The position numbers and the translations under genes were made by a program. The notes beneath the pieces were generated by a model. The model saw only the letters and a program-made list of their open reading frames with translations, ran no database searches and was not told the DNA's origin. This document shows, piece after piece, positions 1 through 11,538 of a stretch of 64,000 nt of DNA; position 1 is the first letter of the stretch, and each line of letters starts with the position of its first letter. This stretch comes from Phanerodontia chrysosporium (taxonomy: Eukaryota; Basidiomycota; Agaricomycetes; Polyporales; Phanerochaetaceae), in contig MJGA01000002.1 of assembly GCA_001910725.1 (NCBI GenBank), positions 1,798,001-1,862,000 on the forward strand. Reading direction: 5' to 3'.

Positions 1-525
1 AGTTTACCGGTCATGCAACCGTGCGGGGGACGTACTTTTGCAGCGCGCTGTGCTGAACCTCCTGACCATAGAACAGCTTGGGGAGGTGGTAAATGAGGGG
101 ATGCACCACCAGAGGTCCCAGCTGCACCAAACACCATGAGCAACTCTGCCAGCCTTGAATGGTAATAGCCCGCACGTATTCGATCACGAACACCGTCATC
201 CAGCTGATTTGTGGGCCCAAGTCCTTGACCGCCAGCTCACCCCCTTCCTTCAAGCCAAGGCTGGCGAGAGTCGCCTCGTCAGACAGAGCCTTGCTATCAC
301 CCTTCAGTGTCAGCTTCTGCCGCGAAGGGTAGAACTAAAGTATTGTTGAGTATGCAGTCGGTGGTAGTCCCTGACGCGACGCACCTTCGGGTACTTCGCG
401 GCGAAAGCACGCTTCACGTCCGCGACCGTGACAGCATCCGGGCCTTTACCGGAGAAGTCGAGTATGACCGGTAGGCCCTTTGCTAGTGCAGTGGGCTTGC
501 TGGAGCTAACAGTGACGGAGACCAT
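1..525 (-). CDS. TSC13: Very-long-chain trans-2-enoyl-CoA reductase, 5' part only
   Basis: Last step of the fatty-acid elongation cycle at the ER membrane: NADPH-dependent reduction of trans-2-enoyl-CoA. Only the N-terminal part lies in the window. Exon 1 runs 525-385 from the ATG that opens MVSVTVSSS; exon 2 is 334-176 and exon 3 121-36, after which a GTACGT donor at 35 leads out of the window. Removing the 50- and 54-nt introns gives the family order: a ubiquitin-like N-terminal domain, then DLGPQISW, then VIEY joined to LGPLVVHPLIYHLPKLFY and VQHSALQK, which is the conserved start of the steroid-reductase-like membrane domain. The catalytic C-terminal part cannot be assessed. Identification rests on these conserved blocks and is firm; exact splice sites are inferred. 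Confidence 0.85.
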
Positions 526-631
526 GTTGGCGGAGGCAAGACACGATCGACGCGCACAGTCGCGAACCCGATTCCCCACAACTTCCGCAAGACGAGTTTG
601 TTCTGTAAGTTCAAGGCGCTCCAATTATCAC

Positions 632-727
632 GGGGCCATGGCGCAACGGTAGCGCGTCTGATTCCAGTCTACATGGGTTTGCCATGGGGCTTCCAGAAGG
701 TTGGGCGTTCAAGTCGCCCTGGCCTCA
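632..727 (+). tRNA. tRNA-Trp (CCA) with a short intron
   Basis: A full cloverleaf can be folded. The acceptor strands GGGGCCA (632-638) and TGGCCTC (720-726) pair with one G-U; the D stem is GCGC/GCGC, and the T arm is GGGCG-TTCAAGT-CGCCC. The anticodon CCA is at 664-666, followed by G37 at 667, and about 24 nt (roughly 668-691) interrupt the anticodon loop there, the standard position for eukaryotic tRNA introns. An A-C mismatch closes the anticodon stem at the loop side, so the exact intron limits are uncertain. Internal A and B boxes for RNA polymerase III are present (TGGCGCAACGG and GTTCAAGTC). Confidence 0.93.
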
Positions 728-736
728 TTTTTTTTT
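728..736 (+). terminator. RNA polymerase III T-run terminator
   Basis: Nine consecutive T residues directly follow the discriminator base of tRNA-Trp, the normal Pol III stop signal. Confidence 0.85.
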
Positions 737-963
737 CTCTTTCTGCTTTCTGTCAGATGCCTTGCAAAACTGTGTACAACCATCCAATAATTCAGAGGCT
801 GCAGCAAACGACATACCATGATAGATAGAGCATGCCCAACGTTGCCAACGGGCCCTTTACAGCATCTCCTGTCACGTCCGAGTTTCCACGTGGTCGCCAC
901 CGCGCCCCTGTAGCGTCACAGGTAAGCGCCCGATATGCGCTATACTTGCCGTCACACACCGCG

Positions 964-2574
964 ATGCCTCCAGCAGCCCCCGCTTCATCCACAAAGGCTC
1001 TCAACGCCATCCTTCCACTCATTGAGGCTGGGCAGCCTTATGAGGCCCATCAGAAGGCCAGGACATTTGCATCTCGGTACCAGAAGTCGGGACAGTACGA
1101 CACTGCAATCGATGTGCTCTTCCAATCCGCGCGCGAGCTCTTGAAGGCTGGGCAGCAGGGAAGCGGCACAGACCTTACGCTCTTCCTCCTGGATGTTTAC
1201 GATGCAAAGAACGAACAAGTTAATGACGAAACTAGAGGTCAGCAGCCTTCGCGCATGCAGTGTGCCGCATCGCTCAACCACTCACCAGTGTCCTGCTCTC
1301 TACGCCAGGTCGCCTCACACAGCTCATTGCTCTGACTGGCTCGTCCGGCTCGTGGCGCAAGACTATCATTGATAAATCCATCGCGTACGTTCCCTGCCGT
1401 GCTGTAACTCTTCCTCCGCTCACCGGAACTTTAAGATGGACGGCCAAGCATGGACCTTGCCCCTCCGGTGATCCTAGTCTTCAGCACTATATTGGGGAGC
1501 TGCTTTACAAGGGTTCGTGTGTAAATGCCGTCACGCCGGTGCGCTAAGGTCTTACGTCGCCTTCCAATTGCAGAAGGCTCCTTTGAGGCTGCGGAGAACC
1601 ATCTTCTCGCAGCTGGCAAGCGAGACAGCGCACGAGTGCTCGCCGACATGTACGTTCAATGGTCGTCAACGGGTGGTGCACCGGGAGCATTTGCGCTTCG
1701 AGGAACTATACCGTAAGTCCCTCCATATTGTCTTGGTTTCCATCAGACACCCCAGCATTCCTCGAACGTTACCATACCAGTCTACCAGCCCGCTGCTGCC
1801 GCCTGAATATGATTTCGTAAGGAAGAGAGCTGACCCTTCGTCACGACAGGTACCTACTGAATGGGAACATCTTGGCCGCGCGCACATTCTTGTCGCAGTT
1901 GATCTCTCAACTCGCTTCTTCTCGCTCTGATTTCCTGTCGCCGCTCCAACCGACGCCGATCCCCGTCGGCCCACCGGTGAATGGCCATCAGGACGAAGTC
2001 GTGCTGACGAAGGACCCGCTCGTGAACTTTGCTCAGCTAGCGATACGCACATGTCAACGCGCGCAGGGAGACAAAAACAGAGCCATACGGGAAGCTTGGG
2101 TACGCCTCTGTGGAACGTATCAGAGCAAAGGCGGCGTGCTAGCCGCTAGAGAAGTTCGACAGGTGCGTCCGATAGTCGCGGTACTGCTCTTCCTATGATG
2201 GTGGGCGCGTTGCCCTGTCGCGCCTATCCGGGACCCGCGGGGGTCCGGGCTGTGTATTCACTTAGCCGTTCATCGCTCCACCTCTCGCCGCGCAACTTCT
2301 GTCGGGTTGTCCGGTCGGACTACCTTTTGTCACTTTTCTGCCTGTCGCGTCTGATAGACCCTGATATGCATAGTGCTGACCCTTATTCTCTATCGTCCAG
2401 AGCCTCGCCGAGATCGCAGAGCTGTATTTCGCGATCCCTCCGCCGCGCGCACAACAGGCGAATCCGTTCGGCGACGTGATGTCGGCCTTGCTTGGCGGCG
2501 GTCCTGCTAGGCCGCAAGCTCCGCGGCGCGTGCTCACACCCGCCCCGGCCACTGGCGCGCCTGCGTTGGATTGA
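964..2574 (+). CDS. GET4: GET4, component of the tail-anchored protein insertion (GET/TRC) pathway
   Basis: Get4 works with Get5 in the cytosol to hand tail-anchored membrane proteins to Get3 for ER insertion. Six exons (964-1237, 1309-1384, 1436-1512, 1574-1712, 1850-2162, 2401-2574) give 350 residues, near the family length. Conserved blocks are EAGQPYEAHQKARTFASRY near residue 22 (the alpha-solenoid start), LTGSSGSWRKTIIDKSIAW, GDPSLQHYIGELLYK, AGKRDSARVLADMYVQW, and FALRGTIPYLL after splicing exons 4 and 5. The C-terminus is Pro/Ala-rich after FAIPPP. All introns are 50-240 nt and keep frame. The ATG at 964 is the first one in frame with the conserved start. It lies 237 bp downstream of tRNA-Trp and is convergent with the HSBP1-like gene. 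Confidence 0.92.
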
Positions 2575-3065
2575 GTGAGGAGTTAGTTGAACGTACTAGA
2601 ATCTTGTCAGTAATCAGATACGGATGCTGGATGGAGATTGTATTCTTGTATTCATTACTGAGGACTGACCCTGCGGGCCTCCCAGGTATATGCCATAAGT
2701 TTTCTCAGAAGGAAGATGAACTTAGTTTCAGAGCCGCTCCCATACCACTCTGGTGAGGCTACAGCACTGACCGATGTACTGTGATTGTGTCCGAAATGAA
2801 ATCCTTCCATGCGTTCCTTGATTATTCGCGTCTTTGTGCGAAGGTGGAGTAACTCACGTCAAGTTCGCCGAGCTTGCGTGGTCCCCGAAGGTGGCGTACA
2901 GGTGGACCCACAGGTAGGAGAAAAATAGGAGGAAATGTATTGGGTATCGTTCCATGGCGAATGAATTACGGTACGGGCACAGGGTGTGGGACGGTCGTGA
3001 ACACCCTATGTGAGAAGCAGCGAAAGGTCCGGCAATGCTTTCCTGCGGTGCACACAGGCGCCTCC
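2575..3065. other. Convergent intergenic region, GET4 / HSBP1-like
   Basis: About 490 bp shared by the two 3' ends. I see no gene, RNA or repeat in it. Confidence 0.6.
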
Positions 3066-3606
3066 TTACGTGCTGCCCTTGCGCTGGCCTGTCGGCGACT
3101 GCGGCAAGCTCGATGGAGCGGGGGCACCGTCGCCCGAGTTAATGATGTCCTGAATGGACGCCTCCAGGGCGTCGACCCGGCTAGACATTTGGTTCACTGG
3201 ACCAAGGTGACAATGGATCAGAATGAGGTGCTCTAACACAACGGAGGCCGGGTGGGGCATGCGCCTGCACTCACTCCGATCCAGGATCTGAGAGGACATG
3301 TCCTCGAATTTGGCGTCGAGCTGCTCCAGGAGGTTCTCGACCTGCAGGTAGGAGGCCAGAGCGGCCGCAAGGGCGCGTGGTCAGTGCGCCATGTGCCTAT
3401 CAGCGGGGTTTGCGACTTACGAAAGCGGTGAGCTCGTGTGGGCTGGAGATGTCCGAGGACGTCACGCTCGTGGGCTTTGTCGAGGCGGTGGAGACGGTAG
3501 AGGCCGCGGTAGAGCCGCTCGGCGACGAGGGCGCAGGCGATGGGCGAGATGGCGTTGCCGCTGGAGTCACGTTCAAAGGCAGCGCCGCGGAGGATGGTGG
3601 AGGCAT
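3066..3606 (-). CDS. HSBP1-like protein (heat shock factor binding protein 1 family) with a long N-terminal extension
   Basis: HSBP1 is a small trimeric coiled-coil protein that binds the trimerisation domain of HSF1 and attenuates the heat-shock response; it is also linked to WASH complex assembly. Exons 3606-3421, 3341-3275 and 3196-3066 join to 127 residues. The family core is unmistakable across the joins: SPHELTAF, VENLLEQLDAKFEDMSSQIL, then MNQMSSRVDALEASIQDII. The heptad pattern of hydrophobic residues is clear. Unlike the roughly 75-residue animal protein, the first 55 or so residues are a Ser/Thr/Pro/Ala-rich extension. An in-frame upstream start would add 26 residues; the ATG of MPPPSSAAL (3604-3606) is preferred because it opens the low-complexity arm without Arg/Cys-rich sequence. 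Confidence 0.88.
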
Positions 3607-6600
3607 GGCGAATCTGCGAGCGGAGCACACGGCGGGTAAGCGCCTCGAACTGGGGCGGAGTGCGGCGGCGATATCTAACCGCACCGGTGGGCTTACTACG
3701 CTAAATGTACTAGCAGACTAGCATAAATGTTAACTGGTGTATACGCAGGCATCTCGAGAGGTATGTCGACTCACCTGCAGAAAGTAGGAACTTGGCCACG
3801 GACTTGACAAGTGGCAAACCACAGCCGCCCCTCTGTGGTATGCTAGATGAGATCGGAGATGGCCCGGATCATGCCGAGAGCGCCTGCACTGCAAGCCAAA
3901 GATGGTAGCGTTCGTCAAGCGCCTTGTTTGAACTTCCCCTCTGCGACGCGCGCATCGCAGCCTTTGTTGTCGCTTTCCTCCCACACGAACTCGACGTCTG
4001 CAAGGCATCTGGATGCGAGAACACTAAGGCGTCCGACTATTCATCGGCGAGTCGGAGACGGCGTCTTGCCATGCCAGATACGCGCCCTCGAGCCCTCAGG
4101 AACACTCGAGAGTTCCGTCTGTACGAGGGAGCTTCTAGCTCCGCTGCTATGTCGTTCGCTATGCAGGATCCTGTGCGTTCTGCATTCATCGGGTCTTCTG
4201 CCGCCAGCGCTAGGGATCTGGCCCGAGACAGGCGAGTACTTGATATGTATTTGCCATCGTCCCTTCAGACTCGGTGCCTCGTGCCCGTGCGCCAATTGCT
4301 CTGATATCCCGTAGAAAACGTATCCGACGAAACGCTGGGCACTGTAAGCGGCGTCCGCCTGGATGCACGACGGCGAGGCTTCTCTGGTCTTAGAGCAGAT
4401 TATGTCCAGACAACGACCGGCTACCCAGGACTCTATCAGCTGGCGCCCACTGCCCCCAAAGGGCACGTAGGCCTTCCAGCCGAACACTTGCGCTGCTCGG
4501 TCCCAAGCGCGTGCGGCCCGATAATTGTTGCAGAGAAGATGCCTGTCGGTGTTTTATGGTTACTATCTGCGATACTGTCCGCGCTCGGCTTCGATCGCCA
4601 CCGGTGAAGCCGCGATGACCGCTGGTCAAGAAGATACCCGCACCTCGCCTTGGTCCCACAACCAAGATGCGAAGGCTAAAATTTTATTCCTCTTCAAGAA
4701 GACATCCGAACCCAGTCCAAATCCTCAGTATAAAGTGCGGCCCATCCATAGTCCGTCTACATCGGATTATTACTTTCAATTTCTTCCCGGACGCGTTGCC
4801 CGTTGTCGACCTTTCGTCCATATTGTCTCACCATCGTGTGGCCTATGAAGTCACAAGAAAGCTTGTCCTCCGAGGTCAATAGAGTGAGGACGTTGCAGTA
4901 AGTCGTACGTTTTCGGACCCCTTAATTTGGTTTCTTGCATAGGACCTATTCGCTTGCTGTATCAAGAAGCATACGCGGAAGCACAGCCGAATGAGGCCTA
5001 CAAACCTCGTGATAACCCGACGCCCTGTATCGTCGGGAAGTCGTGCTCGTCTTTCCGATGTGGCGGTCGAGTGTGGACCCGAAGAACGGATGACGCTCCT
5101 AGTGGAATAATATACAAGTGAAACACTCTGACTTGGCGGCAGTATCCACATACAGCTGGCTCACATGTAGTGGCTCGTACACATCTGCAGGCAGTGCAAC
5201 CGCAGTACCTATCGGCCCCACGCATGACGCTCGCAGGGTCCACGGCCATGGGTGTGGATGAGTTCGGGTTCCGGACGTGCCGCCGTGAGTCCTCTCGTTT
5301 TCCGCTAACACGATGCACCTAAGGTGGAAGTTCTAGGCCGTCATGTCCGTACGCTCTCGGACGTTCCAGCTCTCTGTATCAATACTACATGCGAGGCCTC
5401 GGCAGCAAACGGATACCACGAGGTGCAGAAGGACTCGCTGCGTGTGGGAAGTCCCCGCGGGGGAAAGTTCAGAATCGACTCCATCGCGCACCTGCGGGTT
5501 CGTCGGGCCTGTCTTTCGGAATCGATATCTGATAATAGACGGGCACTGGTACGTAGCCCGTGTACACCCTTGTCAAACGTTCCTTAACGGTAAAGTGCAC
5601 AAGGTATGCCTAATAGCCTAGCCGTTGGCATGATGACCATTTTTATGGGCCTTGTGAATCGTCTCATTTAACAAGCTCTGAGAGGGTGCTTGCGGAAGCG
5701 AGCGGTGCTCTATTTCTCAACCCTGCCCGAGACGTGAAGCTCCAGGCCATGTGCAGGGGGGCTTCTGACACTCAATCTGGGGTCTGAAGTGGCGCTGCAC
5801 TGTAAGCTGTGGGCCGCAAAAGACTCTGTGCTATGCGGCGAAGGATGTATCATGATCAGTATGTTCCTCGACTAGTACGAATCCTGAGCGGGTTGCTGAT
5901 CCACGCGTATTTGGGACAGAACGAGGCGGGTGCCGCTGACCCGGGCCAGCTCGTGAAGCGAATAGAAGTCTATATAGAAGCGAGAAGTTCATATAACCAT
6001 CGGAAGACGAGCGAGCATTCGTTGAATGTCGTCACTTTACCAGGGTTCGAGCGCGGTGTCGTAACAAGCAGGCGTGCGCAAAGCGGGCCGCCATTACACG
6101 ATACACACTCCATTGCCTCAGTATGGTCTTTTCCTCGAGCCGTCGCACGCCGCCCTTCCGCCCATGGGAACTCGCTCCGGGTCTCAGGCACTTGTTCCGG
6201 TCGTCTTGCCTTCGCTGGGCTCTAACTTTGTGCGGAGCCTGTTCCTGCTGATCCTCTCAGATCTCAAGATGTGGCGATCACGTCCCGCTCAATGCTGTTC
6301 TTGCCCGCCGTGATGTTTGTGTCTATGGTCTTGAGGTAATCTCCCACTCGAGGATTGCCTCGATGTCCATACCAAGGCGTTACCTTTACGTTAGCGGCAC
6401 TAGCCGATGTCCGTGCTCCAGACTGTGTGCCCCGCCCTGCGCCTGCCCAGTGAGAGCACTCGGACTGCCTCTTCTGCAGACTGCGAACACAGAGTTATGA
6501 GGAGCCATGCGCGCATCTATCCGGACAGGACACAGGTGTTGGGTAATCTCCCGCTCAGCATGCCAAAGAGGCATGCTACTGCCTGCTTCAGCAGTCGTCG

Positions 6601-7285
6601 ACTGTCGCGCTGCTGATTCGGGGTGCCGTGCACACGCTCGTGGGTGCTCCCCCTGGTTTTGATTGGCTGCGCAGCCCTGGAAAAGAGCGACCCACCGGAG
6701 GCGGATGAAGAACAATGGCACGCCCTTGCAGGGCGCTCTGGAAGACCCACAGCCGCCTGTCGGTTCTATTGGGTCTATCTCCTTCGGAATTGCCAGTTCT
6801 GGCGCAGGCGGCCACACGGAGCGTCCTCTCTCTTGCTCCAAAGTTCAGTGATCACTTGACTGGTCCATCGTCTGACTTCTAGATGCCGCTATCCGGCCGC
6901 TGTCCGGGCGTCCATCCTGGCGCACTCTGCAACCAGCACATCGATGAAACCACCCCCGGCGCCCCGAAAAACATATCGGGAGGCACATATTTACAGCGCG
7001 GAGCGCAAGCGTGTGAGAAGCAGGAAGACCGGATCCGAGCAGTCCACCACGCGGCTGCCAGCTTGCTCGCCCAGGGTGGGGATCTCCAGGAAGTGCCGTT
7101 TCTCTCTTCGTCCGTACTAGATTTTCAACGAGATGGGCCTGATCAAATCACATAATGACAAAATCCGAGAGGGCGGTATGTCAACAGTGCGGAGGTCATA
7201 CATGACGGTACAGGGCCTCTTCCTTCTCGCTCGCACTATTAAAGGTCCCCGCCGTCGCTACAGGCCGGTCCAGTCCTCTGTAACT
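3607..7285. other. Gene-poor region of 3.7 kb
   Basis: Open frames exist on both strands, but none shows a domain I recognise, consistent splice structure or family similarity. A minus-strand stretch near 4520-4400 reads like protein (NNYRAARAWDRAAQVFGWKA) but stops making sense on both sides, which would fit a decayed gene or element. The last 400 bp should be the promoter and leader of the WOPR gene. Confidence 0.5.
7237..7244 (+). promoter_or_regulatory. TATA-like box of the WOPR gene
   Basis: TATTAAAG lies 42 bp before the chosen ATG at 7286, a plausible core-promoter element for a short 5' leader. Confidence 0.4.
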
Positions 7286-8753
7286 ATGCCTCCGACCTCT
7301 ATCCGTCCGTTCTCCGGCTACGTTGAGACCACGGCCGACGCGCTGCGTCTCATACAGGCTGCGCGATGCGGGCTCATCCCCCGTATCACCCGCCGTCTCA
7401 ACGAATTAGAGCGCCGCTCCATGATCAAGAGCGGCGCCGTCTTCGTCTTCAGCGTCGACGAGAGCGGTATCAAGCGTTGGACCGACGGTCAGACACCCGC
7501 ATGCGGTATGCAGTATTATATTGACACACGCTGTAGGGTACACTTGGACCCCCAGCCGTATATCCGGCAACTTCTTGGTCGGTTTTGTTTTCTGCTGGGG
7601 ATGGTCAGGAGTTTGTCTGACATTCTGTGCGTTAGGTGTACCGTGAGGTCACGGAACGTCCCAGCAGGAGTACCTATCCGGCATCTTATCCGCCGGAAAT
7701 GGCCCAGAGACTCGACAGCACCGTGGCGCTCAAGACCCAGGGCCTCATCAAGAAGGTTCGCTACAGCGTTCGTTTCGGCGGCCCTGACGAGAATGGCTGA
7801 GACACCTCCCACTGCAGACGATTACAGTCAAGATAGCAGACTCAGACCACCATCTCATATGCTACTATACCCAGGACGACGTCCGATCGGGGCGCCTGCA
7901 GCGGCCGACCGTCGTCCCAGAGCTCATGGCTCTCGAGATACCCCACGAACTCATACAGTCGACCAACTTTCGATACCCTCCGAAGCTCGAGCCTGGCCCG
8001 GATGGCCGGCTCACTAAAATGTAAGCCGCATCAACTCTCACCGAGCGACAGCGTCTGACTGCCGGTGCTCCTCAGTCGCGATTCAGAAGACAGCCACGAG
8101 CCTTCCGAGAGCCCGAGTCCTGTTGAACGCGTCAATAGAGCCCGGTCTATATTGGGCGAGGACTCTTCGGTATTCTCCCAAGCCCCCTTCGCATCTTCTC
8201 CCCCGCTGGCTTCTACAATCAAGCCTACTCGGGAGCAGGTCACCAGCAAGCAGACGTGCACTCGGGCATCGCCTCGTCTCGGAACTACTACGCCCACGGA
8301 ATGGGCCAGTCCCTGTCACCCCCGTCGCCAACTTCACCATGGCAGGCAGGCTCCTACCATCAGTACAGCCCGTCTTCTCCGACCGAGTACTCGCCCCACG
8401 GGCGACACTCGGCGCTCCAGTCAGGTTCTTCGCCCGAGGAGAGCACATGGGAACTGCGCGGCACGGGCGTGTCCTCGCGCGCCCGCATGGGCGACGCGTC
8501 CTCAGGGTGGTCGCCGGAGAGCTCTGCGGCCGTGCTTGGGCAGCCGCCGCTTGCGTCACTCGGACTGCGCTCTGAAAGCCCGGGTATGTCCACCCCTGCA
8601 CGCACGAATGCCATCGCTTCCTCGTGGAGCTGGGACGGGCACGGCACCAGCGTGGGATTCCAGACCTCCTCCCACCGCGAACATTCACACCGGACTGTTG
8701 CAGGTCATCGGTCTAGTTTCACTGCAGGTCAGATGTACGAGAACGCGTCCTAG
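7286..8753 (+). CDS. Gti1/Pac2-family (WOPR domain) transcriptional regulator
   Basis: WOPR proteins (Wor1, Ryp1, Gti1, Pac2) are fungal DNA-binding master regulators of morphology and development. Exons 7286-7487, 7537-7577, 7636-7755 and 7818-8020 are clear. They give the first WOPR half (GYVETTADALRLIQA, ITRRLNELERRSMIKSGAVF, GIKRWTDG), then YTWTPSRISGNFL across a 41-nt exon, VYREVTERPSRSTYP, and the second half (ALKTQGLIKK, TITVKIADSDHHLICYYTQD, then the FRYPPKLEP region). The C-terminal exon is Ser/Tyr/Pro-rich (YSGAGHQQADVHSGI to the stop at 8751-8753). The join between about 8021 and 8247 is unresolved: sequence after an acceptor near 8075 is in another frame, so either a second small intron (8170-8246) or a later acceptor must be used. 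Family call firm; C-terminal model tentative. Confidence 0.88.
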
Positions 8754-9020
8754 CCCGGACTATTGTTGTGAGCTGTGTAGAGTAGGACATTCTACAACAA
8801 CCGGATGTACTTACGATTTGCAATACTGGCTTCCCCTTGATACGCTCATCATTCCTACTGTAACGTTAGCACTGCAGCGCGATTCCTGCCCGCATCTCCT
8901 TTGTATCTAGAATTCGCTTCCGGGACGTCGGAAGCTCAGGTCCGCTGCGAATTTAGCTTTCCCAACTTAGATTTTGACGCATGCGCAATTGGTGTCTAGA
9001 AAATCTGGAACGAGCACACG

Positions 9021-11134
9021 TCAAGCGTTGCCGGCTGTCCTCCTCTCTATAAACCCTCGGATGTTGGGATGGCCCTCCAGCGTGCCGAAGAAACACCGCT
9101 TAGCTGAGCTTTCCCAGAGTACGACACCCAACTGCTTCGCGTAGTTCAGTACGTATTCGTAATCCGCCTGAGACGCAAAGGCGGTGTAAAGGTAGCCTGG
9201 ACACGACAGCGAGGGCGTGAGATCCGGATCATACAGTCGGCCCTGCGCAGGGCCTGGTTTGTGCGCACCTTCCTGTGACTTCATCCTATTCTTTTCGAGC
9301 TCCCAGAGGCGTATCTGATCCTGCACCGTCACAGGAAGCAGCGGTTTCTGTTAAGGAAATATGTAGGTACCAGGTCCGAAGTAGGAGCCGAATAGAATTG
9401 ACATACATTCCTGCGCATTTGCGGGTGCGCATGTGTCGTAAGGTAGCTGATGATCTGTGGTCCAGTTTTCTTGCATCAGCGGCAGTCGCGGTGTAACATG
9501 ACCAGGGGACGCGCCTGATCGGCGGTAATGCCGTTCGCCAGGGCCTTCTTCACGCTCTCACGTGTGATGGCTCCGACAACTAGATTCGGATACCGCGACT
9601 TCAGCGTCACGAAAAGATTGAGCACTGCTGTCTGCAAAGGGTTATCTGATCGGAGGTTAGACTGGGTACTCCTCGGACATGGCAGTGAGCTACCCGTGTA
9701 GGCATATAGACGGTAATTTGTCTCCAAGATAATAAACCCTTCGTTCTGGGCATTTGTTGACACTCCGCCAGCAGCTGGAAGCGGAGGAGATGAGGAAGTC
9801 AGCGTTGTCGCCAAGCGCGTCGGACAGAATCGTTTTGAGGTGGCCTGTGGCACGTGGACTCAGCCTCGAGGACAGGGTACACTCGGAAGAGGGTGGCCCT
9901 ACCTTTCGCTGCCAGACAATGCCGTAATCGCGGAGATCCTCCAGCATTGCGATTTGAGTTGGACTCAAATGCTCGACGGAATATTCCTGAGAAGGTCGGT
10001 GCCTTGCCCGGGAAAGTTCAGCGAGAAGCACGGACGTACCCGGCCAAGTTCCATGGTCGACAGCATGAAGAGGAAGCTGAGCACCTCCACAAGGTCCATT
10101 TGTCGTTCCTACGGAAACCTATACGTCAATGCTGCCACCGAGCATCGCGGGAGAACAGCGGAGCGTACGGACCTCGACCATGTGTAAGTATTGCAGCAGC
10201 AATTCCCATAGTTGCGCGTGCGGCGAGTGGAGCAAGAACTGGAATCCGAGTGATGTGATTTGTAACGAACCACCACTTGGAAAGGTCCCGAGCCAATCAG
10301 AGGCTGCTGCCGGGTTACTAGCCCAGATGAACTCACTGCACGCTCGCCATGAGGCCGCTTCGCTGCAGTAGGAATAGAACGCCCTGCGAGGGTCTGGTCG
10401 CGGTGCCAGAAGAGACCATGTAATGCAGGATCGTCTGATATGCCGTTAGTCAGGGTGGGAGTCATACCGAGCAGCGCTGCTTACCTCCCAGCGTTCGAGG
10501 GCATAGGCGTCCAACACCTCGACAGAAGGAGGAGAGTGCTTCTCATCCCGAGTGGCAGGTACACCGAAACTACCGCTACTGCCCCTGCCTGAGAGTTAGG
10601 TCGAGCTCCACATCGGCACGAGGCGAGCTCACCCTCCCACGATGGCTTGTCTCAGGCTCGTCTTGAATGTGGGGTTCAAAGCGAGCTTGACTGTCGACTG
10701 TGGCAGTATGTGGAGCCGCGAAAGAATTGACAGTGAGTGTTCGTATGTTCTAGCGGTGGCGACACGGGTGAACAACCGTGTGCAGACGAGCCAAAGAAGT
10801 GGGATTGTAATTGCCTACTTTCTGACCTCATGAGACACCCATGCTGCCATCGTCGATGCCGGTATCGACGACTCAAGCCATAAGAGATTCATGACGATTT
10901 GCCTCTCGAGTGGACCCAGAAGCCTGTAAGATCAGGAACATGCCAAGTAAGCCGTGGTGTCCGAGGCTGGGATTAAGAAGTTGTTGACCTGAATATGGAC
11001 AAACATGAAGATGGACGTTGGTAGAGACGTGTAAGGGTATTCTGCGACTGAGACTGTAGGAAGGCAAGCAACAGATGCGACGGTGTGTCGAGAGTAGTAG
11101 CCGGGTCCGTGTTGGTTTGTTGAACGGACGGCAT
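9021..11134 (-). CDS. TFB2: TFIIH core subunit 4 (p52/TFB2)
   Basis: p52/Tfb2 anchors and stimulates the XPB/Ssl2 translocase in TFIIH, in transcription initiation and nucleotide excision repair. Thirteen exons from the ATG of MPSVQQTNTD (11132-11134) to TGA at 9021 give 468 residues, close to human p52 (462). Recognised blocks in order: LTRLYQRPSSCLSIFR, LLGPLERQIVMNLLWLE, LNPTFKTSLRQAIVGG, EVLDAYALERWETILHYMV, ITSLGFQFLLHSPHAQLWEL, DLVEVLSFLFMLST, EYSVEHLSPTQ, GFIILETNYRLYAYT, LVVGAITRESVKKALANGIT, IISYLTTHAHPQM, VQDQIRLWELEKNRM and GVVLWESSAKRCFF. The intron at 9514-9455 appears to be a GC-AG intron. Transcribed divergently from NAS6. Confidence 0.93.
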
Positions 11135-11538
11135 CACGTTACCACAGCAATACTATGGAATATTCCAGCAGAGGGTCCAGCAAAGGGTATGGTAGAGAGA
11201 AACGATGAAACAGGTCGGCTGCTAGGGATGCTTGAGCTTGTTTGACGGGACCCTGATGCAAAAGCTGAGGGCAGGATACACTTTCACTCAACCTAGGAGT
11301 GGCCGTGCTTCAGCTCAATGTCTGCAGAAAAATATTCTTCTACGCACAGCCGTAAGTGAGCGGTTACAACGTCGAAGACGGGTTGGAAGAGAGAGTTCAC
11401 ATCGGAGTCCGAACCACGTGCAATAATATTGCCGCGTACGCGTCGCGCTGCGCTTCGGCGCTTAGGCCCACCGCTGTCGCGTCCCCTGACAGACTCTTGG
11501 CAAAGCATTCTCTCTCTGTTTCACTGCTCTCAGCATAT
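11135..11538. promoter_or_regulatory. Shared divergent promoter, TFB2 / NAS6
   Basis: These 404 bp are the only upstream sequence for both genes. No clear TATA box is placed correctly for either start. A 71-codon minus-strand frame at 11293-11508 has no supporting features and is probably chance. Confidence 0.5.

Noticed and set aside
3901..3916. 16-bp exact repeat GATGGTAGCGTTCGTC, also at 20735-20750
   Set aside because: A match of this length is expected about once by chance in a window of this size, and flanking sequence is unrelated.
4390..4487. AYVPFGGSGRQ as a cytochrome P450 heme-binding motif
   Set aside because: The essential Cys and following Gly are missing and no upstream P450 motifs (ExxR, PERF) occur in any frame nearby.
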